A DNA stretch of 7,788 nt from Aquirufa sp. GTDB lineage: Bacteria; Bacteroidota; Bacteroidia; Cytophagales; Spirosomataceae. This document shows positions 1 through 6,035 of this stretch, piece by piece. The translations under genes were made by a program, and so were the position numbers. Below the pieces are notes generated by a model. The model was not told where the DNA came from. It did no database searches and saw only the letters and a list, made by a program, of their open reading frames with translations. Numbering within the stretch: position 1 is the first letter of the stretch; each line of letters starts with the position of its first letter. The DNA is taken from NCBI GenBank assembly GCA_030833145.1, contig JAURHT010000093.1, positions 1 to 7,788 of the forward strand, read 5' to 3'.

Positions 1-486
1 AGCCGTGTTCGAAACTGGACACTTGATATTTTCATCGATAATGATCTGGCGAACTCCCTCTAAATCCCCTGCATCTAAGCATTTCGCCATCTTTTGTAAT
101 AAAGCCTTCGCCTCTGCCTCTTTTCCCTCGTCTTCTAATTGTGCTGCTCTTTCTTCTAATAAAGTATCCGCACGGTAACGTTTTTTTGAATCCTTGTTAT
201 CAATCATCGGATCGTTAAACGAATCCACGTGACCAGAAGCCTTCCAAGTCAATGGGTGCATAAAAATGGAGGCGTCAAGACCTACTACGTTGTCATTCAA
301 CATCGTCATCGCCTTATACCAAATCGTTTTTAAGTTATTCTTTAACTCGACACCGTTTTGACCATAATCATATACCGCTTGCAAACCATCATAAATCTCC
401 GAAGAAGGAAATACGAAACCATATTCTTTCGCGTGTGAAATAATATCCTTCAATGCCGAGGCGGTATCCTGTTTTTTATTTTCCAT
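1..486 (-). CDS. glyQS: Glycyl-tRNA synthetase, 5' part (3' end beyond window)
   Basis: Class II aminoacyl-tRNA synthetase that charges tRNA-Gly with glycine in the cytosol. The 162 visible codons start at the ATG at 486-484 and stay open to the window edge. The N-terminal region (about residues 22-50) reads YGFVFPSSEIYDGL, then AVYDYGQNGVELKNN, the signature of the single-chain dimeric GlyRS rather than the two-subunit GlyQ/GlyS enzyme. Further on, IFMHPLTWKASGHVDSFNDP (about 75-95) and DSKKRYRAD (about 101-109) are also family hallmarks. A charged, Glu/Lys-rich insertion (about 113-145) precedes CPVSNT near the edge, as in related enzymes. The aminoacylation core with motifs 2 and 3 and the anticodon-binding domain lie outside the window. 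The gene is divergent from aguB with a 120-base spacer to the chosen aguB start. A weak minus-strand -7-like box (TACGATTG, 509-502, one mismatch to TAnnTTTG) lies just upstream, but I see no well-spaced -33 partner. Confidence 0.95.
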   Translation of the reverse strand, partial: MENKKQDTASALKDIISHAKEYGFVFPSSEIYDGLQAVYDYGQNGVELKNNLKTIWYKAMTMLNDNVVGLDASIFMHPLTWKASGHVDSFNDPMIDNKDSKKRYRADTLLEERAAQLEDEGKEAEAKALLQKMAKCLDAGDLEGVRQIIIDENIKCPVSNTA

Positions 487-566
487 TAAATCAATTTTTT
501 TCAATCGTATTAGATTGCAATTTACCGAAAAGAATCAAAGAATGAGGCTTGCAACGTGTTTTTTCT

Positions 567-574
567 TAATTTTG
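567..574 (+). promoter_or_regulatory. Bacteroidota-type -7 box upstream of aguB
   Basis: TAATTTTG matches the Bacteroidota -7 consensus TAnnTTTG at all fixed positions. A TTG at 549-551 could be the -33 element, but the 15-base spacing is shorter than the usual 17-23. Transcription would begin near 580, leaving an A/T-rich leader of about 25 bases without a Shine-Dalgarno sequence before the ATG at 607, as is normal in this phylum. The box lies inside the longer reading frame that opens at 556, which is why 607 is preferred as the start. Confidence 0.5.
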
Positions 575-606
575 CCTCGATTAACAAGGTAAAAACCAAG
601 ATATTG

Positions 607-1473
607 ATGAAAAACGTTTCCTTCGCCTTAATTCAGCTATCCTGCAGCACAACTGTTTCAGAAAACTGGCAAAAAACGATTAGCTCGATTCGCGACGCCG
701 CTGCAAAGGGTGCGCAAGTGATTTGCTTGCAAGAATTGTTCAAATCGGTCTATTTCTGTTACGAGGAAAAGCAGGATTTCTTTGCTTTGGCAGAGGCGAT
801 TCCGGGACCATCGACAGATGAATTAGGAGCTTTAGCAGCCGAATTAAATGTGGTAATCATCGCATCTCTTTTCGAAAAGCGTGCGGCAGGTCTTTACCAT
901 AACACCACTGCTGTCATCGATGCAGACGGGAAATACCTAGGTAAGTACCGTAAAATGCACATTCCAGACGATCCTGGCTATTATGAAAAGTATTACTTCA
1001 CGCCAGGCGATTTAGGATATCAGGTTTTTGATACGAAGTTTGCCAAAATAGGGGTACTCATCTGCTGGGATCAATGGTATCCCGAGGCAGCTCGTTTAAC
1101 GGCTCTTCAAGGAGCAGAAGTGCTGGTATACCCAACTGCTATCGGTTGGGATTTAGAAGAAAAAGACGGTGAAATCAACCGCGAACAATACCAGGCTTGG
1201 CAAACCATCCAACGTTCCCATTCAGTCGCAAACGGCGTTCCAGTCGTTTCCGTGAATCGCGTTGGAACCGAAAATGGCCAACAATTTTGGGGAGGAAGCT
1301 TTGTGTCTAACGCCTTTGGTCGCGTGATCTTCCAAGCCTCTCACGATCAAGAGGAAATTGCTTTAGTGGACGTAAACGTCGATTCGAGCGAATATTACCG
1401 CAGAACCTGGCCATTCTTTAGAGATCGCAGGATTGATTCGTACGGTGGGATTACGGAGAGGTTTATTGATTAA
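607..1473 (+). CDS. aguB: N-carbamoylputrescine amidase (carbon-nitrogen hydrolase superfamily)
   Basis: Cytosolic hydrolase that releases CO2 and ammonia from N-carbamoylputrescine to give putrescine, the last step of the agmatine route to polyamines. It is 288 residues long, usual for the family, and covers one complete nitrilase-fold domain. The catalytic triad is visible: Glu43 in LQELF, Lys116 in KYRKMHIP and Cys153 in LICWDQWYPE. The segments PDDPGYYEKYYFTPGD (121-135) and NREQYQAWQTIQRSHS in the C-terminal half are typical of N-carbamoylputrescine amidases rather than of generic nitrilases or beta-ureidopropionases. The reading frame extends 17 codons upstream to an ATG at 556, but family alignment begins at MKNVSFALIQLSC and a promoter box lies within the extension, so 607 is chosen. 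The usual partner agmatine deiminase (aguA) is not in the window. The gene runs convergently into polA and ends just before a repeat/terminator module. Another amidase specificity within the superfamily cannot be excluded. Confidence 0.9.
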   Translation: MKNVSFALIQLSCSTTVSENWQKTISSIRDAAAKGAQVICLQELFKSVYFCYEEKQDFFALAEAIPGPSTDELGALAAELNVVIIASLFEKRAAGLYHNTTAVIDADGKYLGKYRKMHIPDDPGYYEKYYFTPGDLGYQVFDTKFAKIGVLICWDQWYPEAARLTALQGAEVLVYPTAIGWDLEEKDGEINREQYQAWQTIQRSHSVANGVPVVSVNRVGTENGQQFWGGSFVSNAFGRVIFQASHDQEEIALVDVNVDSSEYYRRTWPFFRDRRIDSYGGITERFID

Positions 1474-1477
1474 AATC

Positions 1478-1509
1478 AAAGCATAAAGAATAAAGCACAA
1501 AGAATAAAG
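1478..1509. repeat. Heptad repeat, left arm of junction module A
   Basis: Four 7-bp units plus four bases follow the aguB stop codon. In the phase AAAGnnn the units are AAAGCAT, AAAGAAT, AAAGCAC and AAAGAAT, followed by AAAG. The segment TAAAGAATAAAGCACAAAG (1484-1502) is an inverted match (18 of 19) to 1612-1630 on the far side of the terminator. No reading frame is implied, since a 7-bp period shifts frame at every unit. Confidence 0.85.
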
Positions 1510-1514
1510 TTTGC

Positions 1515-1529
1515 ATCGCCTGCGGCGAT
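1515..1529. repeat. Small hairpin ATCGCC-TGC-GGCGAT in module A
   Basis: A perfect 6-bp stem with a 3-base loop lies between the left heptad arm and the terminator. The same stem with loop TTT occurs at 5234-5248 in module B. It has no following T-tract, so it is unlikely to terminate transcription by itself. It may be a conserved piece of the repeat element. Confidence 0.7.
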
Positions 1530-1560
1530 AATTATGCGAAGTGTTTCATATTTCTATAAC

Positions 1561-1592
1561 ATAAAAAGAGCGGCATTTGCCGCTCTTTTTAT
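1561..1592. terminator. Bidirectional intrinsic terminator between aguB and polA
   Basis: A perfect 15-bp inverted repeat (1561-1575 with 1578-1592) around a TT centre. It has a G+C-rich core GAGCGGCA/TGCCGCTC and A5 and T5 tracts on its two sides, so it reads as a Rho-independent terminator on both strands. This suits its place between the convergent genes aguB (plus) and polA (minus). Directly after it comes ATTCCATCTTTAT, shared with the terminator of module B. Confidence 0.85.
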
Positions 1593-1597
1593 TCCAT

Positions 1598-1630
1598 CTT
1601 TATTCTTTATGCTTTGTGCTCTATTCTTTA
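1598..1630. repeat. Heptad repeat, right arm of junction module A
   Basis: The 7-bp units CTTTATT, CTTTATG, CTTTGTG and CTCTATT are followed by CTTTA. They are the complement of the left-arm words, so the two arms form an imperfect inverted repeat enclosing the small hairpin and the terminator. The best-paired block is 1612-1630 against 1484-1502 (18 of 19). Confidence 0.85.
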
Positions 1631-1668
1631 AAAAAGCTTCGCTTTTTAAAAGTTGCTTCGCAACTTTT
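1631..1668. repeat. Two adjacent mini-hairpins with GCTTCGC centres at the 3' end of polA
   Basis: The first hairpin (1631-1647) has stem AAAAAGC/GCTTTTT and the second (1648-1668) has stem AAAAGTTGC/GCAACTTTT, both with loop TTC. On the minus strand the loops read GAA inside GCGAAGC. The second hairpin overlaps the polA stop codon (1669-1667). They are the first structures a polA transcript would meet, ahead of the stronger terminator at 1561-1592, and may help end or protect that transcript. They are absent from module B. Confidence 0.7.
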
Positions 1669-4489
1669 AATGCGCTTCCAGCCAATTCTCACCCACACCA
1701 ATTCCTGTTTCCATCGCGACGCCTAAATCCATCGCTTCGCACATGATCTTGTTGATTTGGGTTTTAAGGTAGTCGACTTCGTCTTTGTGTGCATCGAACA
1801 CTAATTCATCATGAACAGTTAGAATCATTTTCGATTTCAGGTTTTCTCTTTCGAGGAAATCTTGGATTTGAATCATCGCTACTTTGATCATATCGGCCGC
1901 AGAACCCTGGATAGGGGCGTTGATAGCATTGCGTTCAGCAAAACCACGCTCATTCATATTAGCGGATAAAATATCGCGTAGGTAGCGTCGGCGACCTAAA
2001 ACAGTTTCGACATATCCGTTTTCGCGGGCGTCGGCGATGCTTTGGTCCATAAATGTTTTCACTTTAGGGAATTCAACGAAGTATTGATCGATGATTTCCT
2101 TTGCTTCCGTGCGGGAAATGGCTAATTGAGCTGCTAGGCCAAAGGCCGAAACGCCGTAAATAATCCCAAAGTTCACCGTCTTCGCCTTGCGACGCATGTC
2201 AGATGTAACTTCTTCTAAAGGGACATGGAACACTTTCGCAGCCGTTGCTTTGTGCACATCTAATCCGTTATTGAACGCATCAAGCATCGATTCGTCTTTC
2301 GAGAAAGCAGCCATGATGCGCAATTCGATTTGGGAATAATCGGCTGATAAAATTAAGTGGTTTTCATCGCGTGGGATGAAGGCCTTGCGAATTTCACGTC
2401 CTCTTACCGTACGAATTGGGATGTTTTGTAAGTTTGGATCCTTCGAAGACAAGCGGCCAGTTGCAGTTACGGCTTGCATGAAGGAGGTGTGGATACGACC
2501 TGTTTTGGGCGAAATAAGGGCAGGAAGGGCATCCACGTAAGTAGATTTCAATTTCTGTAATTCGCGGAAATCGAGAATTAAGGAGGCAATTTCGTGCTCG
2601 GCTTCTAATTTAGATAAGACTTCTTCGCCCGTCATGTATTGACCGGTTTTGGTCTTTTTTGCTTTAGGATCTAACTTCAGTTTTTCGAACAAAATCTCGC
2701 CTAATTGCTTGGGGGAGGCGATGTTGAACTCTTGGCCGGCTGTGGCAAATATCTTCTCTTGAACGGCTTTGGAATCCGCTTCCAAGGTCTTTGACATTTC
2801 TTGCAGGAAAGGCACGTCTAAATTCACACCCTCACACTCAATAGTGGACAAAACGCGGGCTAAGGGCATTTCTACCTCGTGAAGTAATTGAACGGCTTTT
2901 GGATTCGTGGTTAATTGTTTGTCCAGGAATGGCTTTAATTGTAAAGTTATGTCCGCATCTTCTGCGGCATATTCTTTGATCAAGTTTAGCTCTACTTCGC
3001 GCATATTTCCTTGCTTGGCACCTTTTTTTCCAATCAAGTTTTCAATTGACATGGGTTCGTAGCTTAAATAGGCGAGGGCCAAAGCGTCCATCCCATGGCG
3101 TTTTTCGGGTTCGATCAAATAATGAGCGAGCATTGTGTCGTAAGTTGCCCCTTTGATTTCGATACCATAATTACGCAAGACGCTCATATCGTATTTGATA
3201 TTTTGGGCGATTTTGATGGTTGATTCTTTGGCAAAAATAGACTTAAATAAATCTGCTTGCGCCTGACATGCAGCCGGATCTTCTGGGAACGGCACATAAA
3301 AGGCCTCACCTTTGCGGTAGGAGAATGACATCCCCACTAATGCGGCTTCAATCGCCACCAAACTCGTAGTTTCCGTATCAAAACAGAAGGAATCCTGGCG
3401 ATCCAAGAAGCTAATCAAGGACTTAATCGCGTTCTCGCCCTGAACTAAATGGTACTGGTGAGCTGTATTACTCAGATTCGAATAACTAGTTGTGATAACC
3501 TCTTCTTCCTCATCTTCCGTGGTTACAAAAGCGGAAGGAGCCGGAGATCCAAACATATCCATCTGGTTCGCATCCACCTTAGGTGATGTTTTCACTTTTG
3601 CCACGACCGGTTCGTCTTCGCCCAAAATCCGCTTGCGCAGCGTTCTGAATTCTAATTCTTCTAATAAGGGTTCTAACAACGCCCGGTTAGGCGGGGTTGC
3701 TTTTAATTTTTCCTCTTCATATTCGACAGGTACTTCGAGCATAATACGGGCCAAATGCTTTGATAAAATCCCTTGCTCGCGGAAATTGATCAAGTTTTCT
3801 TGCAATTTGCCCTTCAATTGATCGGTATTATCTAGTAAATTTTCTAACGAGCCAAACTGCTCAATTAGCTTTTGGGCTGTCTTTTCACCTACACCCGGAA
3901 TACCCGGAATATTATCTACCGCATCACCCATCAAACCCAGCATATCGATTACTTGGTCGACATTAGCGATGTTCCAACGTTGGCAAACCTCCTTTGGCCC
4001 TAAAATCTCTACACCTTTGCCCATAAAGGCCGGTTTGTACATCTTAATGCGCTCTTCCACTAATTGCCCGTAATCCTTATCAGGCGTCATCATGTAGACC
4101 TCAATATCCGGATTCGCCCGCACCGCTTTCTTCGCAATCGTACCAATCACGTCATCCGCCTCATAGCCATCTAAAATCAGCAACGGAATATCCATCGCCT
4201 CCACTAATCGTTTCACGTAAGGAATCGCAATCGTAATATCCTCCGGCTGTTCCTGGCGCTGCGCCTTGTAGGGCGTATATTCTACGTGACGAAAGGTAGG
4301 TTTAGGTGTGTCAAAAGCAACCCCTAAATAGTCTGGTTTTTCCTTGTTAATAACCTCTAGGATCGTATTTGCAAAGCCAAAAACGGCGGAAGTATTAATT
4401 CCCTTCGAAGAAATGCGAGGTGTTTTAGCAAAAGCAAAATGCGCGCGATAAATCAAAGCCATCGCGTCAAAAAGGAATAATTTTTTCAT
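1667..4489 (-). CDS. polA: DNA polymerase I with intact 5' nuclease and proofreading domains
   Basis: Replaces RNA primers and fills repair gaps on the chromosome. It is 940 residues long and complete. The 5'-3' exonuclease domain (about 1-290) has Asp8, the GYEADDVIGT acidic cluster (108-117), Asp137, and GDAVDNIPGIPGVGEKTA (188-205), the helix-hairpin-helix region. A variable linker (about 295-345) contains an acidic run, EDEEEE. The 3'-5' exonuclease domain (about 350-540) keeps Asp371 and Glu373 in DTET, Asp434 in KYD, and Tyr507/Asp511, so proofreading should be active, unlike in Taq polymerase. The polymerase domain has motif A SADYSQIELR (Asp717), motif B with Arg766, Lys770, Phe774 and Tyr778, and motif C TVHDELVF (Asp894, Glu895). 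Phe774 at the O-helix selectivity site favours deoxy over dideoxy substrates, by analogy with the E. coli enzyme. The start ATG at 4489 gives the expected MKKLFLFDAMALIYRAHFA opening. The gene is divergent from pdxH and convergent with aguB. Confidence 0.98.
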   Translation of the reverse strand: MKKLFLFDAMALIYRAHFAFAKTPRISSKGINTSAVFGFANTILEVINKEKPDYLGVAFDTPKPTFRHVEYTPYKAQRQEQPEDITIAIPYVKRLVEAMDIPLLILDGYEADDVIGTIAKKAVRANPDIEVYMMTPDKDYGQLVEERIKMYKPAFMGKGVEILGPKEVCQRWNIANVDQVIDMLGLMGDAVDNIPGIPGVGEKTAQKLIEQFGSLENLLDNTDQLKGKLQENLINFREQGILSKHLARIMLEVPVEYEEEKLKATPPNRALLEPLLEELEFRTLRKRILGEDEPVVAKVKTSPKVDANQMDMFGSPAPSAFVTTEDEEEEVITTSYSNLSNTAHQYHLVQGENAIKSLISFLDRQDSFCFDTETTSLVAIEAALVGMSFSYRKGEAFYVPFPEDPAACQAQADLFKSIFAKESTIKIAQNIKYDMSVLRNYGIEIKGATYDTMLAHYLIEPEKRHGMDALALAYLSYEPMSIENLIGKKGAKQGNMREVELNLIKEYAAEDADITLQLKPFLDKQLTTNPKAVQLLHEVEMPLARVLSTIECEGVNLDVPFLQEMSKTLEADSKAVQEKIFATAGQEFNIASPKQLGEILFEKLKLDPKAKKTKTGQYMTGEEVLSKLEAEHEIASLILDFRELQKLKSTYVDALPALISPKTGRIHTSFMQAVTATGRLSSKDPNLQNIPIRTVRGREIRKAFIPRDENHLILSADYSQIELRIMAAFSKDESMLDAFNNGLDVHKATAAKVFHVPLEEVTSDMRRKAKTVNFGIIYGVSAFGLAAQLAISRTEAKEIIDQYFVEFPKVKTFMDQSIADARENGYVETVLGRRRYLRDILSANMNERGFAERNAINAPIQGSAADMIKVAMIQIQDFLERENLKSKMILTVHDELVFDAHKDEVDYLKTQINKIMCEAMDLGVAMETGIGVGENWLEAH

Positions 4490-4499
4490 GTAATTCAGC

Positions 4500-4507
4500 T
4501 ATATTTG
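4500..4507 (+). promoter_or_regulatory. Possible -7 box upstream of pdxH
   Basis: TATATTTG fits TAnnTTTG exactly and would start a transcript about 40 bases ahead of the pdxH ATG at 4552. No TTG or TTTG lies about 19 bases further upstream, so only half of the Bacteroidota consensus is present. For polA, in the other direction, GATATTTG (4543-4536) and TATCTTTA (4534-4527) on the minus strand each miss the consensus by one base. Nothing better is visible in this 62-base spacer. Confidence 0.3.
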
Positions 4508-4551
4508 GGGATAGAGATTGCCTTTGTAAAGATAACAAATATCATCGACTT

Positions 4552-5184
4552 ATGAACTTAGCTGACCTGCGCCTAAACTACCAAAAAGGAGAATTGCACG
4601 AACAACATGTGCACCCTGATCCTTTTGCTCAATTTGCTGTTTGGTTTAAAGAAGCCCAGTCTGCGCAGATTACAGAGCCTAACGCCATGTTCTTAAGCAC
4701 ACTAAGTGCAACGGGTCGTCCATCGGGTCGCATTGTTTTATTGAAAACGGTAGATCACGGTTTCAGTTTCTTTACGAATTATGAATCTCGTAAAGGTCAA
4801 GAATTAGCCTTTAGTTCACAGGCGTCTATCACCTTTTTTTGGGTAGAACTAGAGCGTCAAATCCGTATCGAAGGCCACGTCGAAAAACTCTCCGTTGAAT
4901 TATCGACTGCTTATTTCCATTCCCGCCCCCGCGAATCCCAATTAGGTGCCTGGGTATCAGAGCAAAGTTCTCGCGTTTCCCGCGAATTATTAGAACAACG
5001 GTATGCTGAGCTAGCTACGCAATATGAAGGTAAAGAGATTCCCAAACCCGATCATTGGGGAGGATACCGATTAGTACCCGATTATTTTGAGTTTTGGCAA
5101 GGCAGACCCTCTCGTTTGCACGACCGTGTGGTGTATGATGCCAGAGGAAAAGGGGATTGGGAGTGTTATCGGGTGGCGCCTTAA
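4552..5184 (+). CDS. pdxH: Pyridoxamine/pyridoxine 5'-phosphate oxidase
   Basis: FMN-dependent cytosolic enzyme that oxidises pyridoxamine- or pyridoxine-5'-phosphate with O2 to pyridoxal-5'-phosphate, in vitamin B6 synthesis and salvage. It is 210 residues long, standard for PdxH. Visible signatures are DPFAQFAVWF (23-32); RIVLLK (60-65) and NYESRKGQEL (76-85), which contact FMN; RPRESQLGAWVSEQSS (125-140); and the C-terminal block WGGYRLVPDYFEFWQG (169-184) followed by RLHDR (188-192). Arg188 and His190 of that last block correspond to the substrate-binding Arg/His pair of the E. coli enzyme. The protein ends WECYRVAP, a slight variant of the usual RLAP/RLSP tail. The ATG at 4552 is the natural start, since homologous sequence begins a few residues later. 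It stands alone, divergent from polA and convergent with bshB1, and is followed within 10 bases by module B. Confidence 0.97.
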   Translation: MNLADLRLNYQKGELHEQHVHPDPFAQFAVWFKEAQSAQITEPNAMFLSTLSATGRPSGRIVLLKTVDHGFSFFTNYESRKGQELAFSSQASITFFWVELERQIRIEGHVEKLSVELSTAYFHSRPRESQLGAWVSEQSSRVSRELLEQRYAELATQYEGKEIPKPDHWGGYRLVPDYFEFWQGRPSRLHDRVVYDARGKGDWECYRVAP

Positions 5185-5193
5185 AAGCGCGGG

Positions 5194-5228
5194 ATTAAAG
5201 CATAAAGCACAAAGAATAAAGCATAGAG
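5194..5228. repeat. Heptad repeat, left arm of junction module B
   Basis: Five 7-bp units after the pdxH stop codon: ATTAAAG, CATAAAG, CACAAAG, AATAAAG and CATAGAG. These are the same words as in module A in a different order. Positions 5196-5221 are an inverted match (24 of 26) to 5302-5327 beyond the terminator. Confidence 0.85.
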
Positions 5229-5233
5229 ATTGT

Positions 5234-5248
5234 ATCGCCTTTGGCGAT
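5234..5248. repeat. Small hairpin ATCGCC-TTT-GGCGAT in module B
   Basis: A perfect 6-bp stem with a 3-base loop. Its stem is identical to the hairpin at 1515-1529 and it holds the same place, between the left heptad arm and the terminator. Only the loop differs (TTT against TGC). Conservation of the stem while the intervening bases vary suggests it belongs to the element rather than to either neighbouring gene. Confidence 0.7.
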
Positions 5249-5264
5249 GAGTATTTCATTAATG

Positions 5265-5295
5265 TAAAAAGGGCTCGAATTTCGAGCCCTTTTTA
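5265..5295. terminator. Bidirectional intrinsic terminator between pdxH and bshB1
   Basis: An almost ideal inverted repeat: TAAAAAGGGCTCGA pairs with TCGAGCCCTTTTTA around ATT. The GGGCTCGA/TCGAGCCC core has A5 and T5 tracts on its two sides, so it can terminate transcripts from both convergent genes. The core is unrelated to the stem at 1561-1592, yet the sequence after it (ATTCCATCTTTAT) is identical. Confidence 0.87.
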
Positions 5296-5301
5296 TTCCA
5301 T

Positions 5302-5343
5302 CTTTATACTTTGTGCTTTATTCTTTATTCTTTATTCTTTATA
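5302..5343. repeat. Heptad repeat, right arm of junction module B, overlapping the bshB1 stop
   Basis: Six 7-bp units on the plus strand: CTTTATA, CTTTGTG, three copies of CTTTATT, and CTTTATA. The three identical units in a row suggest recent slippage. The last unit includes the bshB1 stop codon (5341-5339) and part of its final codon, so the array has grown up to or into the gene end. Confidence 0.88.
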
Positions 5344-6034
5344 CAAGTGATTTAACCTCGATCGGTCCCTGCTTCTGAAAACCCTCTCCATACTTCACTC
5401 CAATCTTGTGGCCCATCTCCATTGCGCGCGCTTGGATAAAATTCAAAAAGTCTGGGCTGGAAATATAAGATGCAGGCTCTTTTGAATTAGGATCAAAAAA
5501 TTGGCTTTTAAAAGCGCGGATAGCCGCTTCTTTTTGATCCCAGTGAGCTGTGATGTCAATCACGAAATCTGGCTCTATATAACGATCTTGAATATAGTGG
5601 TAGACTTGTTTAGGTCTCCAGGCAGGAAGATCGCCGGTTTTGATTTGGCGTAAACCTGATAAGAAACAGGCATCAATTGCTAACTGTGCTCCTTTTCCGT
5701 GGTCTGGATGACGATCCTCTAAAGCGTTCGCAAGTACTACTTCTGGTTGGTATTTGCGAATGATTTCGATAAGTTTTAATTGTGTTTCTTCGTCATTTCT
5801 GAAGAATCCATCTCGGATGCCTAGGTTTTCGCGGGCGTGAATGCCTAAGATTTGAGTGGCATCAGCGGATTCCTGAAGACGTATTTCGGGTGTTCCTCGC
5901 GTGCCTAATTCTCCACGGGTGAAATCGACGATTCCGACTTTTTTGCCAGCAGCAATGTGAGAGAGGATGGTTCCAGCGCAGCTTAATTCAGCGTCGTCTG
6001 GATGTGCGGCCATCACGAGGATATCTAATTTCAT
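5339..6034 (-). CDS. bshB1: BshB1-type N-acetylglucosaminyl-malate deacetylase (bacillithiol synthesis)
   Basis: PIG-L/LmbE-family zinc hydrolase. In bacillithiol synthesis this enzyme removes the acetyl group from GlcNAc-malate to give GlcN-malate, which later receives cysteine; it acts in the cytosol. It is 231 residues long, normal for BshB1. The metal and catalytic motifs are AHPDDAEL (10-17: zinc ligands His11 and Asp14, general base Asp13) and RHPDHGKG (108-115: zinc ligand His112). FTRGELGTRGTPEIRLQE (38-55) and the late KYGEGFQ (214-220) are typical of BshB1 rather than of other LmbE-like proteins. The start at 6034 puts the HPDD motif at the expected distance from the N terminus. It lies 16 bases after the M23 peptidase gene on the same strand and is probably its operon partner. 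bshA and bshC are not in the window. A broader de-N-acetylase role (BshB2-like or mycothiol-conjugate amidase-like) is less likely. Confidence 0.88.
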   Translation of the reverse strand: MKLDILVMAAHPDDAELSCAGTILSHIAAGKKVGIVDFTRGELGTRGTPEIRLQESADATQILGIHARENLGIRDGFFRNDEETQLKLIEIIRKYQPEVVLANALEDRHPDHGKGAQLAIDACFLSGLRQIKTGDLPAWRPKQVYHYIQDRYIEPDFVIDITAHWDQKEAAIRAFKSQFFDPNSKEPASYISSPDFLNFIQARAMEMGHKIGVKYGEGFQKQGPIEVKSLV

Positions 6035-6035
6035 A

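Noticed and set aside
502..539. glyQS promoter on the minus strand (TTTG 539-536, TACGATTG 509-502)
   Set aside because: The -7 candidate has one mismatch and the spacing of 26 bases is outside the usual range, so it is mentioned only in the glyQS entry.
1478..1509. CRISPR-like short repeats
   Set aside because: Units are 7 bp with no spacers.
1478..1630. Module A as a miniature inverted-repeat transposon
   Set aside because: The arms are inverted and the size fits, but I see no target-site duplication around either module, and the inner sequences differ too much between copies for recent transposition. An old element remains possible.
1534..1746. Open frame of 70 codons on the plus strand
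   Set aside because: It runs through the terminator, the heptad arm and the antisense of the polA 3' end; composition follows the repeats and no protein family is recognisable.
3492..3821. Open frame of 109 codons antisense to polA
   Set aside because: Serine-rich shadow of the acidic linker region of polA; no start context or family.
5071..5350. Overlapping frames on both strands at the pdxH end and module B
   Set aside because: Both are translations of the pdxH 3' end in other frames plus heptad repeats; a 7-bp period cannot keep a natural reading frame.
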